A stretch of DNA of 35,128 nt from Hahella sp. HN01 (lineage in GTDB: Bacteria > Pseudomonadota > Gammaproteobacteria > Pseudomonadales > Oleiphilaceae), in contig NZ_JAHMIN010000014.1 in assembly GCF_018986435.1 (NCBI RefSeq), positions 25,142 through 60,269 on the forward strand, written 5' to 3'. This document shows positions 26,427-34,776 of this stretch, piece by piece. Made by a program: the position numbers and the translations under genes. The first letter of the stretch is position 1, and the number at the start of each line of letters is the position of its first letter. The notes below the pieces were generated by a model. The model was not told the DNA's origin, ran no database searches, and saw only the letters and a program-made list of their open reading frames with translations.

Positions 26427-27614
26427 TCAGGCCAGTTCCGACGGCTCGCGCAGATGCTGATACTCCAAAGACCCCATTTCCATCAATCGGCTGCGCGCCC
26501 GCTCAAATTCGAAAGTCAGCGCGCCGCGAGTATAGAGTTCCGCCAGAGGCGCTAAGGCGGTCATATAAAGCCGCACTTTGCGCTCGTACAACTCGTCCAC
26601 CAGCGCAATAAATCGCCGCGCCGCGTCATCACTTCGCGACAACACCACGGCCCTTTCCCCGGTTGCGCCGGAACCGACGCTGCCGTCTTCCGTTCCCCGC
26701 GCCTTGATCCTCTCGTACGCCTCGCCGCTTAGGTGCGGGATATTGAGAAGAATAATCAGATCGAAGCGTTCAGCGAGATCAACGTAATCCAGATGACTGC
26801 GCGGTCCTTCGCAAAGAGCCGCAAAATCGAAAGCAATCCTCCGTCCGACGCGAGCCACATATGTGATATCGCGGGACAGCACCTTCAGCGTACACGACTT
26901 GTCTCTTTCCGCCACTAACTCAAAACGCTGCAGCAAGTCGCCCTCGACATCAGACAACTCAGACTGGTTACGCTCGACAAAATAAATAGCTTCCGGCTGC
27001 AATGCGCGTTCACGGTGATCCAGTCCGCCATCCATATGCAAAGTTTGCGTATGCGCCTGAATCGCAGCGATAGCAGGCAGAAAGCGAGAACGCTGCAAGC
27101 CATCCCAATACAGTCTTTCCGGCGGCGTATTACTCGTCGCCACCAGCGTCACATCGAACTCAAACAGCGACTGCAACAGCCCGCCCAGCAGCATGGCGTC
27201 GCCAATATCCGAGACGAAAAACTCATCAAAGCAAAGTACGGAATAGCGACGGCTGAAGTCTCTGGCGATCCGCCGCAACGGCTCAGGGGTTCCACTCAAC
27301 GCCTGCAACTGCCGATGCACGGACGCCATAAAATGATGAAAATGCTGGCGCAAAACCTGTTCTGGATTGAGGCTGGCGACAAAAAGATCCATTAAAAACG
27401 TCTTGCCCCGCCCCACTTTGCCCCACAGATACAACCCCGACACATACTCCGACCGCCCCACCAACCACTTGGGACGATCGCCAGCGCCAGCCAACCGCTC
27501 ATACAAATCCTGCAACGCATTCAAAGCCATCGCCTGCGACGGATCAGCCTGAATCTCACCTGCGTTGAGCAAAGAATCGTAGCGTTGTTTGGGGCTTATG
27601 GGAGTTGTGTACAT
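26427..27614 (-). CDS. zapE: ZapE/AFG1 family P-loop ATPase
   Basis: 395-residue ATPase related to E. coli ZapE (cell division under stress) and yeast Afg1. N-terminal YDSLLNAGEIQADPSQAMAL is the family opening. Walker A is LWGKVGRGKTFLMDLF (about 65-80), Walker B is LCFDEFFVSDIGDAMLL, followed by the sensor region TLVATSNTPPERLYWDGLQR, and EGPRSHLDYVDLAERFD in the C-terminal half. Single gene, convergent with the HExxH gene. Whether it is the main ZapE of this genome or a second copy cannot be told from the window. Confidence 0.87.
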   Translation of the reverse strand: MYTTPISPKQRYDSLLNAGEIQADPSQAMALNALQDLYERLAGAGDRPKWLVGRSEYVSGLYLWGKVGRGKTFLMDLFVASLNPEQVLRQHFHHFMASVHRQLQALSGTPEPLRRIARDFSRRYSVLCFDEFFVSDIGDAMLLGGLLQSLFEFDVTLVATSNTPPERLYWDGLQRSRFLPAIAAIQAHTQTLHMDGGLDHRERALQPEAIYFVERNQSELSDVEGDLLQRFELVAERDKSCTLKVLSRDITYVARVGRRIAFDFAALCEGPRSHLDYVDLAERFDLIILLNIPHLSGEAYERIKARGTEDGSVGSGATGERAVVLSRSDDAARRFIALVDELYERKVRLYMTALAPLAELYTRGALTFEFERARSRLMEMGSLEYQHLREPSELA

Positions 27615-27685
27615 CTCAACGTAGTAGTGAATTCTAAAGTTAAAGGGTCATCAGAAGATGATCTATGCAATTGCAATGCTCGGGA

Positions 27686-28579
27686 CTATCTCGCCTTTTC
27701 CGCTTTGGATATCTCTTGTTCTTCCGCCGACTTCAGATCCTTGCCTGTCTCATCCTTCCACTCGACAAGTCCATTGGCGCTTCGCCCCATGATGACAGCC
27801 GCCGCAGCCGAAGGACTACTAAAGAGATAGTCTGTGTTGAAAAGTAACTTTTCGCCCGATATGCCTAATACCCCGGCTTCCATAAGCTCTTCCCTAAGAG
27901 CGTTGAAGCCTTTAGGAAAGGACGGCACAGTACTTGTGGCGGCTTCAGAGCCAGCGAACACAACAAATCCATCATTCGTGCGCTGCCCCCGACCACTAGC
28001 TCCTCTGGCGCCTTTCACATAAAAAATATCTGGTGATTGTGCCGATGCGTCATTCACTTTCACTAAAGGCTCAAACACCCTAAATCCCATCGTGTTGACG
28101 AGGATTTTTATATACTCAATAAACTCTTCCATCTCCGCTTGGTCAGACTCTGAAATGGCGCTTCGAGTGGGCGTATTGCCATTTTGAATATCAAACCGGC
28201 CAGCTGTTTTGGCAATATCGCAGAGTCTGGATTCAAGGTACTTGATGTGCGCCTTATTTAAATTCTCGTCTTTGCTGGTGAATACCACCGACTCATTCCA
28301 GAACTCTTTGTCTGACACATGCTTTACGAGACGCTCATAGGCATTCTCAGTTTCTCCCACATAGGCTTTGGGTTTAGCGGTGGGAGAGTCTGCGCGACCG
28401 AAAAGTATATACACAGCGGTTCCTTTCAGGTCGCTGCGGTCAGCACAATCTTTTACTTTGGCTCTCGGGATACGATAGGCCTTACCCGTCCAGTTGGATA
28501 TTTCACACACCATCCTGCCTTCCGGATCAGCGTCCATCAAAAACAGCTTTATCGTCTTTCCATACTTCTTCGCGTACAT
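27686..28579 (-). CDS. GIY-YIG nuclease family protein with C-terminal DUF4357 domain
   Basis: 297 residues. The GIY-YIG-type core begins with TAVYILFGRA (about 54-63) and KAYVGETENAYERLVKH (71-87), giving a variant YIL/YVG pair. N108 and E116 in LNKAHIKYLESRL fit the usual metal-binding Glu helix. A DUF4357 module at the C-terminus shows ANGLVEWKDETGKDL. Such proteins are accessory in many genomes, often near restriction or mobile regions; the substrate is unknown. I prefer ATG 28579 (AAGGA upstream) over the ORF start at 28612. Composition is lower in GC than the neighbours (two 60-base lines at 28261-28380 are 43 and 50 percent, against 65 percent for a line of recG), which suggests later arrival. 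Confidence 0.8.
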   Translation of the reverse strand: MYAKKYGKTIKLFLMDADPEGRMVCEISNWTGKAYRIPRAKVKDCADRSDLKGTAVYILFGRADSPTAKPKAYVGETENAYERLVKHVSDKEFWNESVVFTSKDENLNKAHIKYLESRLCDIAKTAGRFDIQNGNTPTRSAISESDQAEMEEFIEYIKILVNTMGFRVFEPLVKVNDASAQSPDIFYVKGARGASGRGQRTNDGFVVFAGSEAATSTVPSFPKGFNALREELMEAGVLGISGEKLLFNTDYLFSSPSAAAAVIMGRSANGLVEWKDETGKDLKSAEEQEISKAEKAR

Positions 28580-28678
28580 GGCTTTCCTTAATCCTGTGCC
28601 TCTACAACCCACAGAAATGCAGCAATCCTAACTGAAAGGCGGCTCTTCGCCATAGGAATTTTCTACTCTATTCGGGCA

Positions 28679-28706
28679 ATAAAAAACCCTGTATTCACAG
28701 GGTTTT
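28679..28706. terminator. Bidirectional-looking terminator after yicC
   Basis: CCCTGT, ATTC, ACAGGG (28687-28702), with the A run on the left and TTTT on the right. On the minus strand it follows yicC and ends in TTTTTT. It separates yicC from the GIY-YIG gene, which therefore needs its own promoter. Confidence 0.8.
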
Positions 28707-28733
28707 CTGGCATTAGTCCTGTCCGACGTCGTT

Positions 28734-29600
28734 TTACTCGACGTTCTGCACCTGCTCTCGCATCTGCTCGATCAGCACCTTCAGCTCTACAGCGAACTGA
28801 GTGGTTTCGGTTACCAGGGATTTTGAGGAGAGGGTGTTGGCTTCGCGGTTGAGTTCCTGCATCAGGAAGTCCAGGCGGCGGCCCATCGGTTCTTTTTTGC
28901 CGAGGACTTCACGCACTTCATGGACATGGGCGTCAAGGCGATCCAGTTCTTCCGCTACATCCGCTTTCTGGGAAACAATCACCAGTTCCTGCTCCAGACG
29001 GGCGCTATCCACCGCCAGCTCCAACTCTTCGAAGCGGGCCTTCAGGGCCTCGTTTTGGCGCTCCAGGATGATGGGCATTCTCTGACGCACGCGGCCAACA
29101 ATGTCCGTGATGGCGGTTAAGCGGTCTTCCAACATGGGACGAATGCGATCGCCTTCTCGTTCACGGGTCTTCACCAGGCTTTCCAGCGTCTGTTCGAACA
29201 GACTCACGGCTTCTTCTCTCACCGGCTCCAGATCCGTCTCCTCAGAGACCAGCACGCCAGGCCAATTGAGAAAGTCGAAAGCATTGATGTGCGCGGGATT
29301 ATCCAGGATGCGGTTGATCTGATTGACCGCCTGATTCAGCTCATTGGCGAGACCAAGGTTCACCTGATAAGAAGGGGTGGCCTGAGATTCCTGTTGGAAT
29401 TTAAGCTGACACTCCAGTTTGCCTCTCTGCACATACTGACGCATCGCTTCCCGCAGAGCGGGCTCAATTTCCCGTAAGACTTCAGGGATTCGAAACATGG
29501 GCTCCAGATAACGGTGGTTTACTGAGCGCACCTCCCAGGTGAGCACGCCCCATTCTCCTCTGGATTCCTGCCGTGCATAAGCAGTCATACTACGAATCAT
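28734..29600 (-). CDS. yicC: YicC/YloC family endoribonuclease
   Basis: 288 residues. Family linked to RNA decay, including small-RNA cleavage by E. coli YicC. It opens with the signature MIRSMTAYARQESRGEWGVL and WEVRSVNHRYLEP, and ends with the conserved GRRLDFLMQELNREANTLSSK and VELKVLIEQMREQVQNVE. The middle is long charged helices. It is divergent from rph with a tautomerase-like gene between them, close to the yicC-rph pairing of many gammaproteobacteria. Confidence 0.95.
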   Translation of the reverse strand: MIRSMTAYARQESRGEWGVLTWEVRSVNHRYLEPMFRIPEVLREIEPALREAMRQYVQRGKLECQLKFQQESQATPSYQVNLGLANELNQAVNQINRILDNPAHINAFDFLNWPGVLVSEETDLEPVREEAVSLFEQTLESLVKTREREGDRIRPMLEDRLTAITDIVGRVRQRMPIILERQNEALKARFEELELAVDSARLEQELVIVSQKADVAEELDRLDAHVHEVREVLGKKEPMGRRLDFLMQELNREANTLSSKSLVTETTQFAVELKVLIEQMREQVQNVE

Positions 29601-29860
29601 AAAGTCTCCAATCGCGATTCCTGAATGTTGAAAAAGACGGCGCGCCGACTTTCCGTGATGAGCAATACAGCCGGCGGCAGGTATATTATTTTCGGCGGTT
29701 CAGGTTGCTGCAGCTATAGGTGAACGGCATGACGCCTTACGCCGTCGCGGAGCCTGAGCCGGCCTCATTGAATAATAGTCGTTTAAGTTAGATGCAGATA
29801 GTCAGAGATGGCGATCCTGCCGGACCGCAATGAATATGCGGCGTTTTAGCGCAAACCAGA

Positions 29861-30241
29861 TTACCAGTTATCTACCTGCCCCCTGTCGAATACCTTACCG
29901 CTAGCCACCGACGAATGCCAAATAAATATATTTTCCCGATAAACGTGAGTGCGCTTGCTGATCGCTTCCGCCAGCGCTTCGAACATTTGGTGAACTTTAC
30001 CTGTATCGATCATGTCCGCCGTCAGCAGCTGAACCTGAACTGGATGGCTGTGGGTTTCCTGTAGACCGGCCACCCTGCCTTGATGAGCGTAGTGTCCTGG
30101 CGAAAGATATTCCCAGGTAATGTACACATTATCGACGTTGATATTTACGCTTTCCGCAAACTCCTTACTAATTCCCTCCAGCACCCTCGGCAAATCAGTG
30201 TCATGAGCTAACGGTAGCGACTTAATTTTAACTACCGGCAT
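29861..30241 (-). CDS. Duplicated tautomerase-fold protein (DUF1904-like)
   Basis: 126 residues built from two copies of a beta-alpha-beta unit (about 2-56 and 67-122). Each has a strand, a helix, a conserved DN/EN-[VI]-[YF]-I-W segment and a closing glycine-rich turn: NVDNVYITWEYLSPG in the first, VYRENIFIWHSSVASG in the second. The first starts MPVVKI, so Pro2 becomes the N-terminal residue after Met removal, the catalytic proline of tautomerases. The second starts HPVQVQ with Pro67 at the equivalent place. The layout resembles Vibrio DUF1904 proteins as I remember them. Activity is not established. AGGAGG lies four bases before the ATG. It lies between yicC and rph. Confidence 0.65.
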   Translation of the reverse strand: MPVVKIKSLPLAHDTDLPRVLEGISKEFAESVNINVDNVYITWEYLSPGHYAHQGRVAGLQETHSHPVQVQLLTADMIDTGKVHQMFEALAEAISKRTHVYRENIFIWHSSVASGKVFDRGQVDNW

Positions 30242-30522
30242 ATAACCTCCTGAAAGGTTAACTCAATGAATCTTTCGGAATGGAAAATCGCCACGGAATA
30301 GATGAAAAACTTGGCGCCTCCTCAATCACAATAGCACAAGATCCAGCCCCCATTCATGCGCTTATTGGCTCTGGCGCAACTATTTTTCAACGCGCCTCCG
30401 GGCTCGATTCCCAGCCAAAACAGGCGTTGTTTAATGGCTTGCTAACCATGTCGTTCACTTATTCATATAGGCCTATCGTGCTACAATCCGCCCCCACATG
30501 AATCAATGAGAGCCAATGCATT

Positions 30523-31239
30523 ATGAGACCCAGCGGAAGACAGCCCGACCAGACTCGCGACATCAAGATCACCAAGAACTACACGAAACATGCGGAAGGC
30601 TCCGTGCTGGTCGAGTTCGGCGACACCAAAGTCATCTGCACCGCCACGGTAGAAAACGGCGTTCCCCGTTTCCTGCGCGGTGAAGACCAAGGCTGGGTGA
30701 CCGCAGAATACGGCATGCTGCCCCGCGCCACAGGCACTCGAAACCAACGTGAAGCCGCCAGAGGCAAACAGGGCGGTCGCACCCTGGAAATCCAACGTTT
30801 GATAGGTCGCTCCCTGCGCGCAGCGGTAGACCTGAAGAAAATGCCGGAGATTTCCATCACTATCGACTGCGACGTCATACAAGCTGACGGCGGCACCCGC
30901 ACTGCTTCCATTACTGGCGGATTCGTCGCGATGGCGGACGCCATCAACAACCTAATCGCCAAAGGCCAGCTGAAAAACAATCCGATTCTGCACAAAGTCG
31001 CCGCTATTTCCGTAGGCGTTTACGAAGGCGTCCCCGTTGTGGATCTTGATTATGATGAAGATTCCAAGGCGGAAACGGACATGAACGTCGTCATGACGGA
31101 TCAGGATGGATTTATTGAAGTGCAGGGAACTGCGGAAGCTGCGCCATTTTCAAGCGCGGAGCTGACGGCAATGCTGGATCTGGCTGGCAAGGGCATTCGC
31201 CAGTTGTTTGTAGCCCAGGAAGAAGTGCTACAAAGCTAA
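30523..31239 (+). CDS. rph: Ribonuclease PH
   Basis: Phosphate-dependent 3'-5' exoribonuclease that trims tRNA 3' ends and helps degrade structured RNA. The 238 residues are full length. Landmarks are [53 protein letters not shown] (the phosphate-binding region), [16 protein letters not shown], and [17 protein letters not shown]. The C-terminus is intact (E. coli K-12 is known for a frameshifted copy; here it is not). Divergent from the upstream tautomerase-like gene. Confidence 0.97.
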   Translation: MRPSGRQPDQTRDIKITKNYTKHAEGSVLVEFGDTKVICTATVENGVPRFLRGEDQGWVTAEYGMLPRATGTRNQREAARGKQGGRTLEIQRLIGRSLRAAVDLKKMPEISITIDCDVIQADGGTRTASITGGFVAMADAINNLIAKGQLKNNPILHKVAAISVGVYEGVPVVDLDYDEDSKAETDMNVVMTDQDGFIEVQGTAEAAPFSSAELTAMLDLAGKGIRQLFVAQEEVLQS

Positions 31240-31327
31240 ATAGAGAAAAGGGCGGACGGCGCCGCAACGCCGACTGCTTGACCGCGTCCCGCCAGATAAG
31301 CGGGGCAAGGCTCCGACAAAGCCCGCC

Positions 31328-32101
31328 CTAGAAGTCTACGTCGTAATCGACGATCAATGGCGCGTGATCAGAGAACCGGGTTTCGGTATCGATCCAGGCG
31401 CGTTTGATAGAGCTGCGTAGCCCTTGCGTGGCGATCTGATAGTCTACTCGCCAGCCTGAATGCTTACGCCAGCCTTCCGCTGATTCCGGCCACCACGTGT
31501 ATTGGTTCTTTTCCCGGTTGATCTTGCGAAATGCGTCTACGTACTGCATTTCATCAAACACCTGATCAAACCAGGCCCGTTCCTGCGGCAGAAAGCCGGA
31601 CACTTCCAAGCGGTGATAGCGGGGATTGGCGTCCGTCACCAGGTGAGCAGTCTGGAGATTACCGCAGAATATAAACTGCCGGCGCTTACGCAACGTTTTC
31701 TGCAGATGATTGCCGAAAGCTTCCAGATACTCTTCTTTAGCCTGTTGTTTTTCGTCGTCCATCAATGCGCAGGGAACCATCAAAGAAGCAATGCTGACAG
31801 CGTCAAAGTCGGCCTGAATAAAAGCGCCGTTCATATCCGCCGGAGCATAGGAAAAGCCCATCATGATGGCTTTGGGAATCTGTCGGGTATAAATGCCGAC
31901 CCCACCGTCTTCAAGCTTTTCCGCATCCAGAAAATAGGGCTCATAGCCTTCAGGACGATATTTGTCTTCGTCCAACTCATAAACCCGCATCCTGTGGTCC
32001 TGCACGCAAACGACGTCAGCGTCCTGGCGCGCCATCCACTCGAAGAATCCCTCTCCGACTGCGCGCTTCAGTCCGTTTACGCTGATTGTTACTACCCTCA
32101 T
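31328..32101 (-). CDS. crc: Crc-like protein (exonuclease III fold, degenerate active site)
   Basis: 257 residues of the exonuclease/endonuclease/phosphatase fold. Position (rph - crc - pyrE) and sequence parallel Pseudomonas Crc, which acts with Hfq in carbon catabolite repression instead of cutting DNA. Compared with exonuclease III, the catalytic Glu is replaced (D35 in VCVQDHRM), and the GDxN motif is lost (FCGNLQTAH, N148 and Q150), while D220 and the SDHAPLIVDY His (H246) are kept. Such loss is typical of Crc. It is divergent from pyrE. I cannot exclude a member that kept some nuclease activity. Confidence 0.85.
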   Translation of the reverse strand: MRVVTISVNGLKRAVGEGFFEWMARQDADVVCVQDHRMRVYELDEDKYRPEGYEPYFLDAEKLEDGGVGIYTRQIPKAIMMGFSYAPADMNGAFIQADFDAVSIASLMVPCALMDDEKQQAKEEYLEAFGNHLQKTLRKRRQFIFCGNLQTAHLVTDANPRYHRLEVSGFLPQERAWFDQVFDEMQYVDAFRKINREKNQYTWWPESAEGWRKHSGWRVDYQIATQGLRSSIKRAWIDTETRFSDHAPLIVDYDVDF

Positions 32102-32120
32102 AGATGTTACCTATAAAAAT

Positions 32121-32149
32121 TTGCGTGTATGATACCTAATTCATATTTA
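32121..32149 (+). promoter_or_regulatory. Possible sigma-70 promoter of pyrE
   Basis: TTGCGT, a 17-base spacer and TATTTA. Transcription would begin near 32156, giving a leader of about 27 bases before the pyrE ATG at 32183. The sequence lies in the 80-base gap shared with the divergent crc start. The match is moderate. Confidence 0.4.
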
Positions 32150-32182
32150 CTGCAAAAGAATCCAAGGGCTAAAGAAACTCTT

Positions 32183-32830
32183 ATGCACGACTATCAAAAA
32201 GCGTTTATTGAGTTCGCCATTCAGCGTGAAGTGCTGAAATTCGGCCAATTTACACTTAAATCCGGCCGCAGCAGCCCGTACTTTTTTAACGCCGGATTAT
32301 TCAATACATCCACAACGTTAGCGCAAATCGGGCACTTTTATGCGGCGGCCTTAACTTCCAGCCCATTGCAATACGACATGCTGTTCGGGCCGGCTTACAA
32401 GGGCATTCCCCTGGTTTCCGCTCTCGCCGTTACGTTGGCCAACGAAAAAAGCATGGACGTTCCCTACGCCTTTAACCGCAAAGAAGCCAAAGCCCATGGC
32501 GAAGGCGGCGTCATCGTTGGCGCTCCGCTGAAAGGCAAGGTGCTTATCGTGGACGATGTAATTACTGCAGGCACAGCCATCCGTGAAGTCATCTCGATCA
32601 TCAAGGCGAATGGCGCGGAACCCGCTGGCGTGCTCATCGCTCTTGACAGGCAAGAGCGCGGACAGCATCAGTTGTCGGCGATTCAAGAGATAGAGCAAAA
32701 CTACCAGATTCCCGTCACAGCTATTATCCAGCTAGATCAAATTCTCGAGTTTCTTAAGTCTGACCCGCACTTTTCCGACAACTATAAGCAGGTTGCCGAG
32801 TATCGTGCCGTTTACGGCGTGCAAAGTTAA
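32183..32830 (+). CDS. pyrE: Orotate phosphoribosyltransferase
   Basis: Fifth step of pyrimidine synthesis: transfers phosphoribose from PRPP to orotate. The 215 residues match the family (E. coli 213). Motifs are [17 protein letters not shown] near the start, [10 protein letters not shown], and the PRPP loop [13 protein letters not shown]. The start at ATG 32183 gives the usual opening [12 protein letters not shown]; the upstream in-frame ATG (32129) adds 18 residues not typical of the family and lies inside the candidate promoter. Its stop overlaps that of the convergent TSUP gene by 4 bases. Confidence 0.96.
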   Translation: MHDYQKAFIEFAIQREVLKFGQFTLKSGRSSPYFFNAGLFNTSTTLAQIGHFYAAALTSSPLQYDMLFGPAYKGIPLVSALAVTLANEKSMDVPYAFNRKEAKAHGEGGVIVGAPLKGKVLIVDDVITAGTAIREVISIIKANGAEPAGVLIALDRQERGQHQLSAIQEIEQNYQIPVTAIIQLDQILEFLKSDPHFSDNYKQVAEYRAVYGVQS

Positions 32831-33630
32831 TTCGTAACTTCCACTAAACGTAAATCAGGCAGCCACCCGGCTGCCTTGAACATCAGACTGAACCCGACCA
32901 GTATCGTCAGCACTTCAAAAGCGCGCTTCACCATCGCACTGCCTTTGGCGATAGACCAGTGCGCGCCCAGATATCCTCCGGCCAGAGCGCCCAATATTAG
33001 AGGGATAAGCCAGTCCCAGCGCACTTCCGCCTGTAGCGCCAGAGAAAGAGCGCCTGCTCCATTCCAGAAAACGCCAACCAAAACCAATGTATACGCCACC
33101 GCCCCTTGATAGCTTAGCCCGAACCACACAATCAGCCACAATGTGACGAACAAACCTGTCCCAGACGTAATGGAGCCATTCAATGCGCCAATCCCGAACA
33201 ATCCAATCGCTCCTACCGCATATCCCAATGTAGAGCGGTTCTTGCTGTGCGCCTGCATGCCCAACTGCGGGGAACGCATTGAATAAAGGCCCAACCCTGT
33301 CGTCAAAAGTCCCAACGCCATTTGCGCCGCATTATCATCAACCCCCAGAATAACCTGAGCGCCCAGTAAAACCCCTGGGAGGCCCGCCGCCAAAATGAAT
33401 AACGCAAAACGCCAATCCAGCCCTTTCTCCCGCAGATGACGGAATGACGCCCCCACGCCCAAAGCGACGCTTGCTACTTTATGAGTAGCCAAAGCCACGG
33501 AGAAACTCAAGCCTAAAAACAACAACGCAGGAAGCTGCAGCAAACCAGAGCCGCCACCAGCCAAAGCGGATAGTCCGTTGGCAATTAATGAAATTATGAA
33601 TAACATTATAAAAGTCATGCTAATTCCCAT
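32827..33630 (-). CDS. TauE/SafE (TSUP) family membrane transporter
   Basis: 267 residues, about eight membrane segments, of the sulfite exporter TauE/SafE family. Family traits are the two repeats, each opening with a hydrophobic segment followed by a Gly-rich turn ([20 protein letters not shown] near the start, [20 protein letters not shown] in the second half). Members export sulfite, sulfoacetate or related organosulfur anions; the substrate here is unknown. Ends tail to tail with pyrE. In-frame starts M1 and M5 are both possible (MGISMTF); the difference is minor. Confidence 0.87.
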   Translation of the reverse strand: MGISMTFIMLFIISLIANGLSALAGGGSGLLQLPALLFLGLSFSVALATHKVASVALGVGASFRHLREKGLDWRFALFILAAGLPGVLLGAQVILGVDDNAAQMALGLLTTGLGLYSMRSPQLGMQAHSKNRSTLGYAVGAIGLFGIGALNGSITSGTGLFVTLWLIVWFGLSYQGAVAYTLVLVGVFWNGAGALSLALQAEVRWDWLIPLILGALAGGYLGAHWSIAKGSAMVKRAFEVLTILVGFSLMFKAAGWLPDLRLVEVTN

Positions 33631-33689
33631 ATGACCTTTAAACCCACTAATCAGGGGTTACCCAAGCGAAGTAACCATAATATAACTAC

Positions 33690-34334
33690 ATGATGCCATT
33701 AAAAAAAATCAGGGGAGCAAAGATTGCCGCAGGCGTACTGCTCTGCTTGATGTCGCTAACATTCGTACAGGCCGAAACCCTATTTTATCGATACAAGGAC
33801 CAAAACGGCACATTAGTGTTAGGGAACTCCGTACCACCGGAGGCGGCGAAAAAGGGTTACCAGATTGTTGATGCATTCGGTCGCGTGATTAAGGACATCC
33901 CCGCTGCATTGACCCCGGAACAGATTATCGAGCGTGATCGCAAGCTGGCGGAGAAAGCGCAAAAGGAAGAGGAAGTCCGCAAACAACGCGAAGCGGATGA
34001 ACTCCTCCTGCGGCTTTTCAGCCACCCGGATGACGCCGCCCGCGCCCGCGATCGCAAACTGCAAGAGCTGGACGGGTTAATCAGCCTCAAGCGTAATAAT
34101 ATTGAGGTGCTGGAAAAGAAGGTGGCGAGCCAGGAATCTCGAGCGGCGGACGCGGAAAGAGCGGGACGCGCTGTACCACAGGATTTACTGGATGAAATTC
34201 AGCGAGACACCAGCCAAGTACAACGGCTACAGAGTGAAATCGCCGCGCATGAAAAGGATCGTGAAGAAACAACCGCTGACTACGCTCAAAAAATTGAGCG
34301 CCTGAAATTCCTGCTTGAAAAAATAAACAACTGA
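33690..34334 (+). CDS. DUF4124 domain-containing periplasmic protein with coiled coil
   Basis: 214 residues. A signal peptide (hydrophobic segment about 12-28, ending VQAETLFYRYKD) is followed by a DUF4124 domain (FYRYKDQNGTLVLGNSVPPE), a proline-containing linker and then a long charged helical region, 95-210, with heptad-like runs that predict a coiled coil. It resembles the protein next to pyrE in Pseudomonas (PA5330 by memory). Function unknown; the architecture suggests an envelope protein with a dimeric tail. Start ATG 33690 or the immediately following ATG 33693; no strong ribosome site is visible. Confidence 0.8.
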   Translation: MMPLKKIRGAKIAAGVLLCLMSLTFVQAETLFYRYKDQNGTLVLGNSVPPEAAKKGYQIVDAFGRVIKDIPAALTPEQIIERDRKLAEKAQKEEEVRKQREADELLLRLFSHPDDAARARDRKLQELDGLISLKRNNIEVLEKKVASQESRAADAERAGRAVPQDLLDEIQRDTSQVQRLQSEIAAHEKDREETTADYAQKIERLKFLLEKINN

Positions 34335-34358
34335 TCCGCTTTTCCGCCTCACCTAATC

Positions 34359-34384
34359 AAAAGAGCGCCAATAGGCGCCCTTTT
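34359..34384. terminator. Bidirectional terminator between DUF4124 and phasin genes
   Basis: AAAAGAGCGCC, AATA, GGCGCCCTTTT: stem GCGCC/GGCGC (34365-34369 and 34374-34378) with A and T runs on either side, able to act in both directions between the convergent genes. Confidence 0.75.
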
Positions 34385-34401
34385 GTCAAGAGTGCGAACT
34401 C

Positions 34402-34776
34402 TTAAGCTGCAGCTTCTTCCTCAGTAGTCTTAGAGGCCGGCTTTTCTGCAGTTTTTGTCGTTTTCTTAGCCGCGGCTTTGGATTTTTTGGCCTCGTCGTC
34501 GCTATCTTTTTCTGCGCCTTCGATCTTGGCCACCAGGTCCGCAGCAAAATCGTTTACACGCTGATTCCATGCGCGGAACGAAGAGTAAACGTTATCCAAC
34601 ATGTGGTCGTGCATTTCGCGCACGGACTTAACGGACAAATTCTTAGCTTCCTGCTCTATTTTCTCCGCGTATTCGAAAGGTTTCGCAGCAAGAGTGCGAT
34701 GCTGCTCTTCTACTGTTTTGATTCCTTTTTCTACAGCGTCCTGAATTTGCTCCTGATATGACTTGAGCTTGCCCAT
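34402..34776 (-). CDS. Phasin-like protein with Lys/Ala-rich tail
   Basis: 124 residues. The first 90 are amphipathic helices of the phasin type (QEQIQDAVEKGIKTVEEQ, MHDHMLDNVYSSFRAWNQ), which coat polyhydroxyalkanoate granules. The rest is a low-complexity Lys/Ala/Thr tail (KKSKAAAKKTTKTAEKPASK) like the DNA-binding tails of PhaF-type phasins, but it ends acidic, TTEEEAAA. TAGGAG lies seven bases before the ATG. No phaC is in the window, so granule binding is inferred from the fold only. Confidence 0.75.
   Translation of the reverse strand: MGKLKSYQEQIQDAVEKGIKTVEEQHRTLAAKPFEYAEKIEQEAKNLSVKSVREMHDHMLDNVYSSFRAWNQRVNDFAADLVAKIEGAEKDSDDEAKKSKAAAKKTTKTAEKPASKTTEEEAAA

Noticed and set aside
30280-30501. 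73-codon frame upstream of rph
   Set aside because: No ribosome site, no family, and it fills the promoter region of rph. Looks like chance.
31240-31327. Terminator between rph and crc
   Set aside because: The gap is GC-rich and can form several stems, but none has a clear loop and T run in the right place, so I do not list one.
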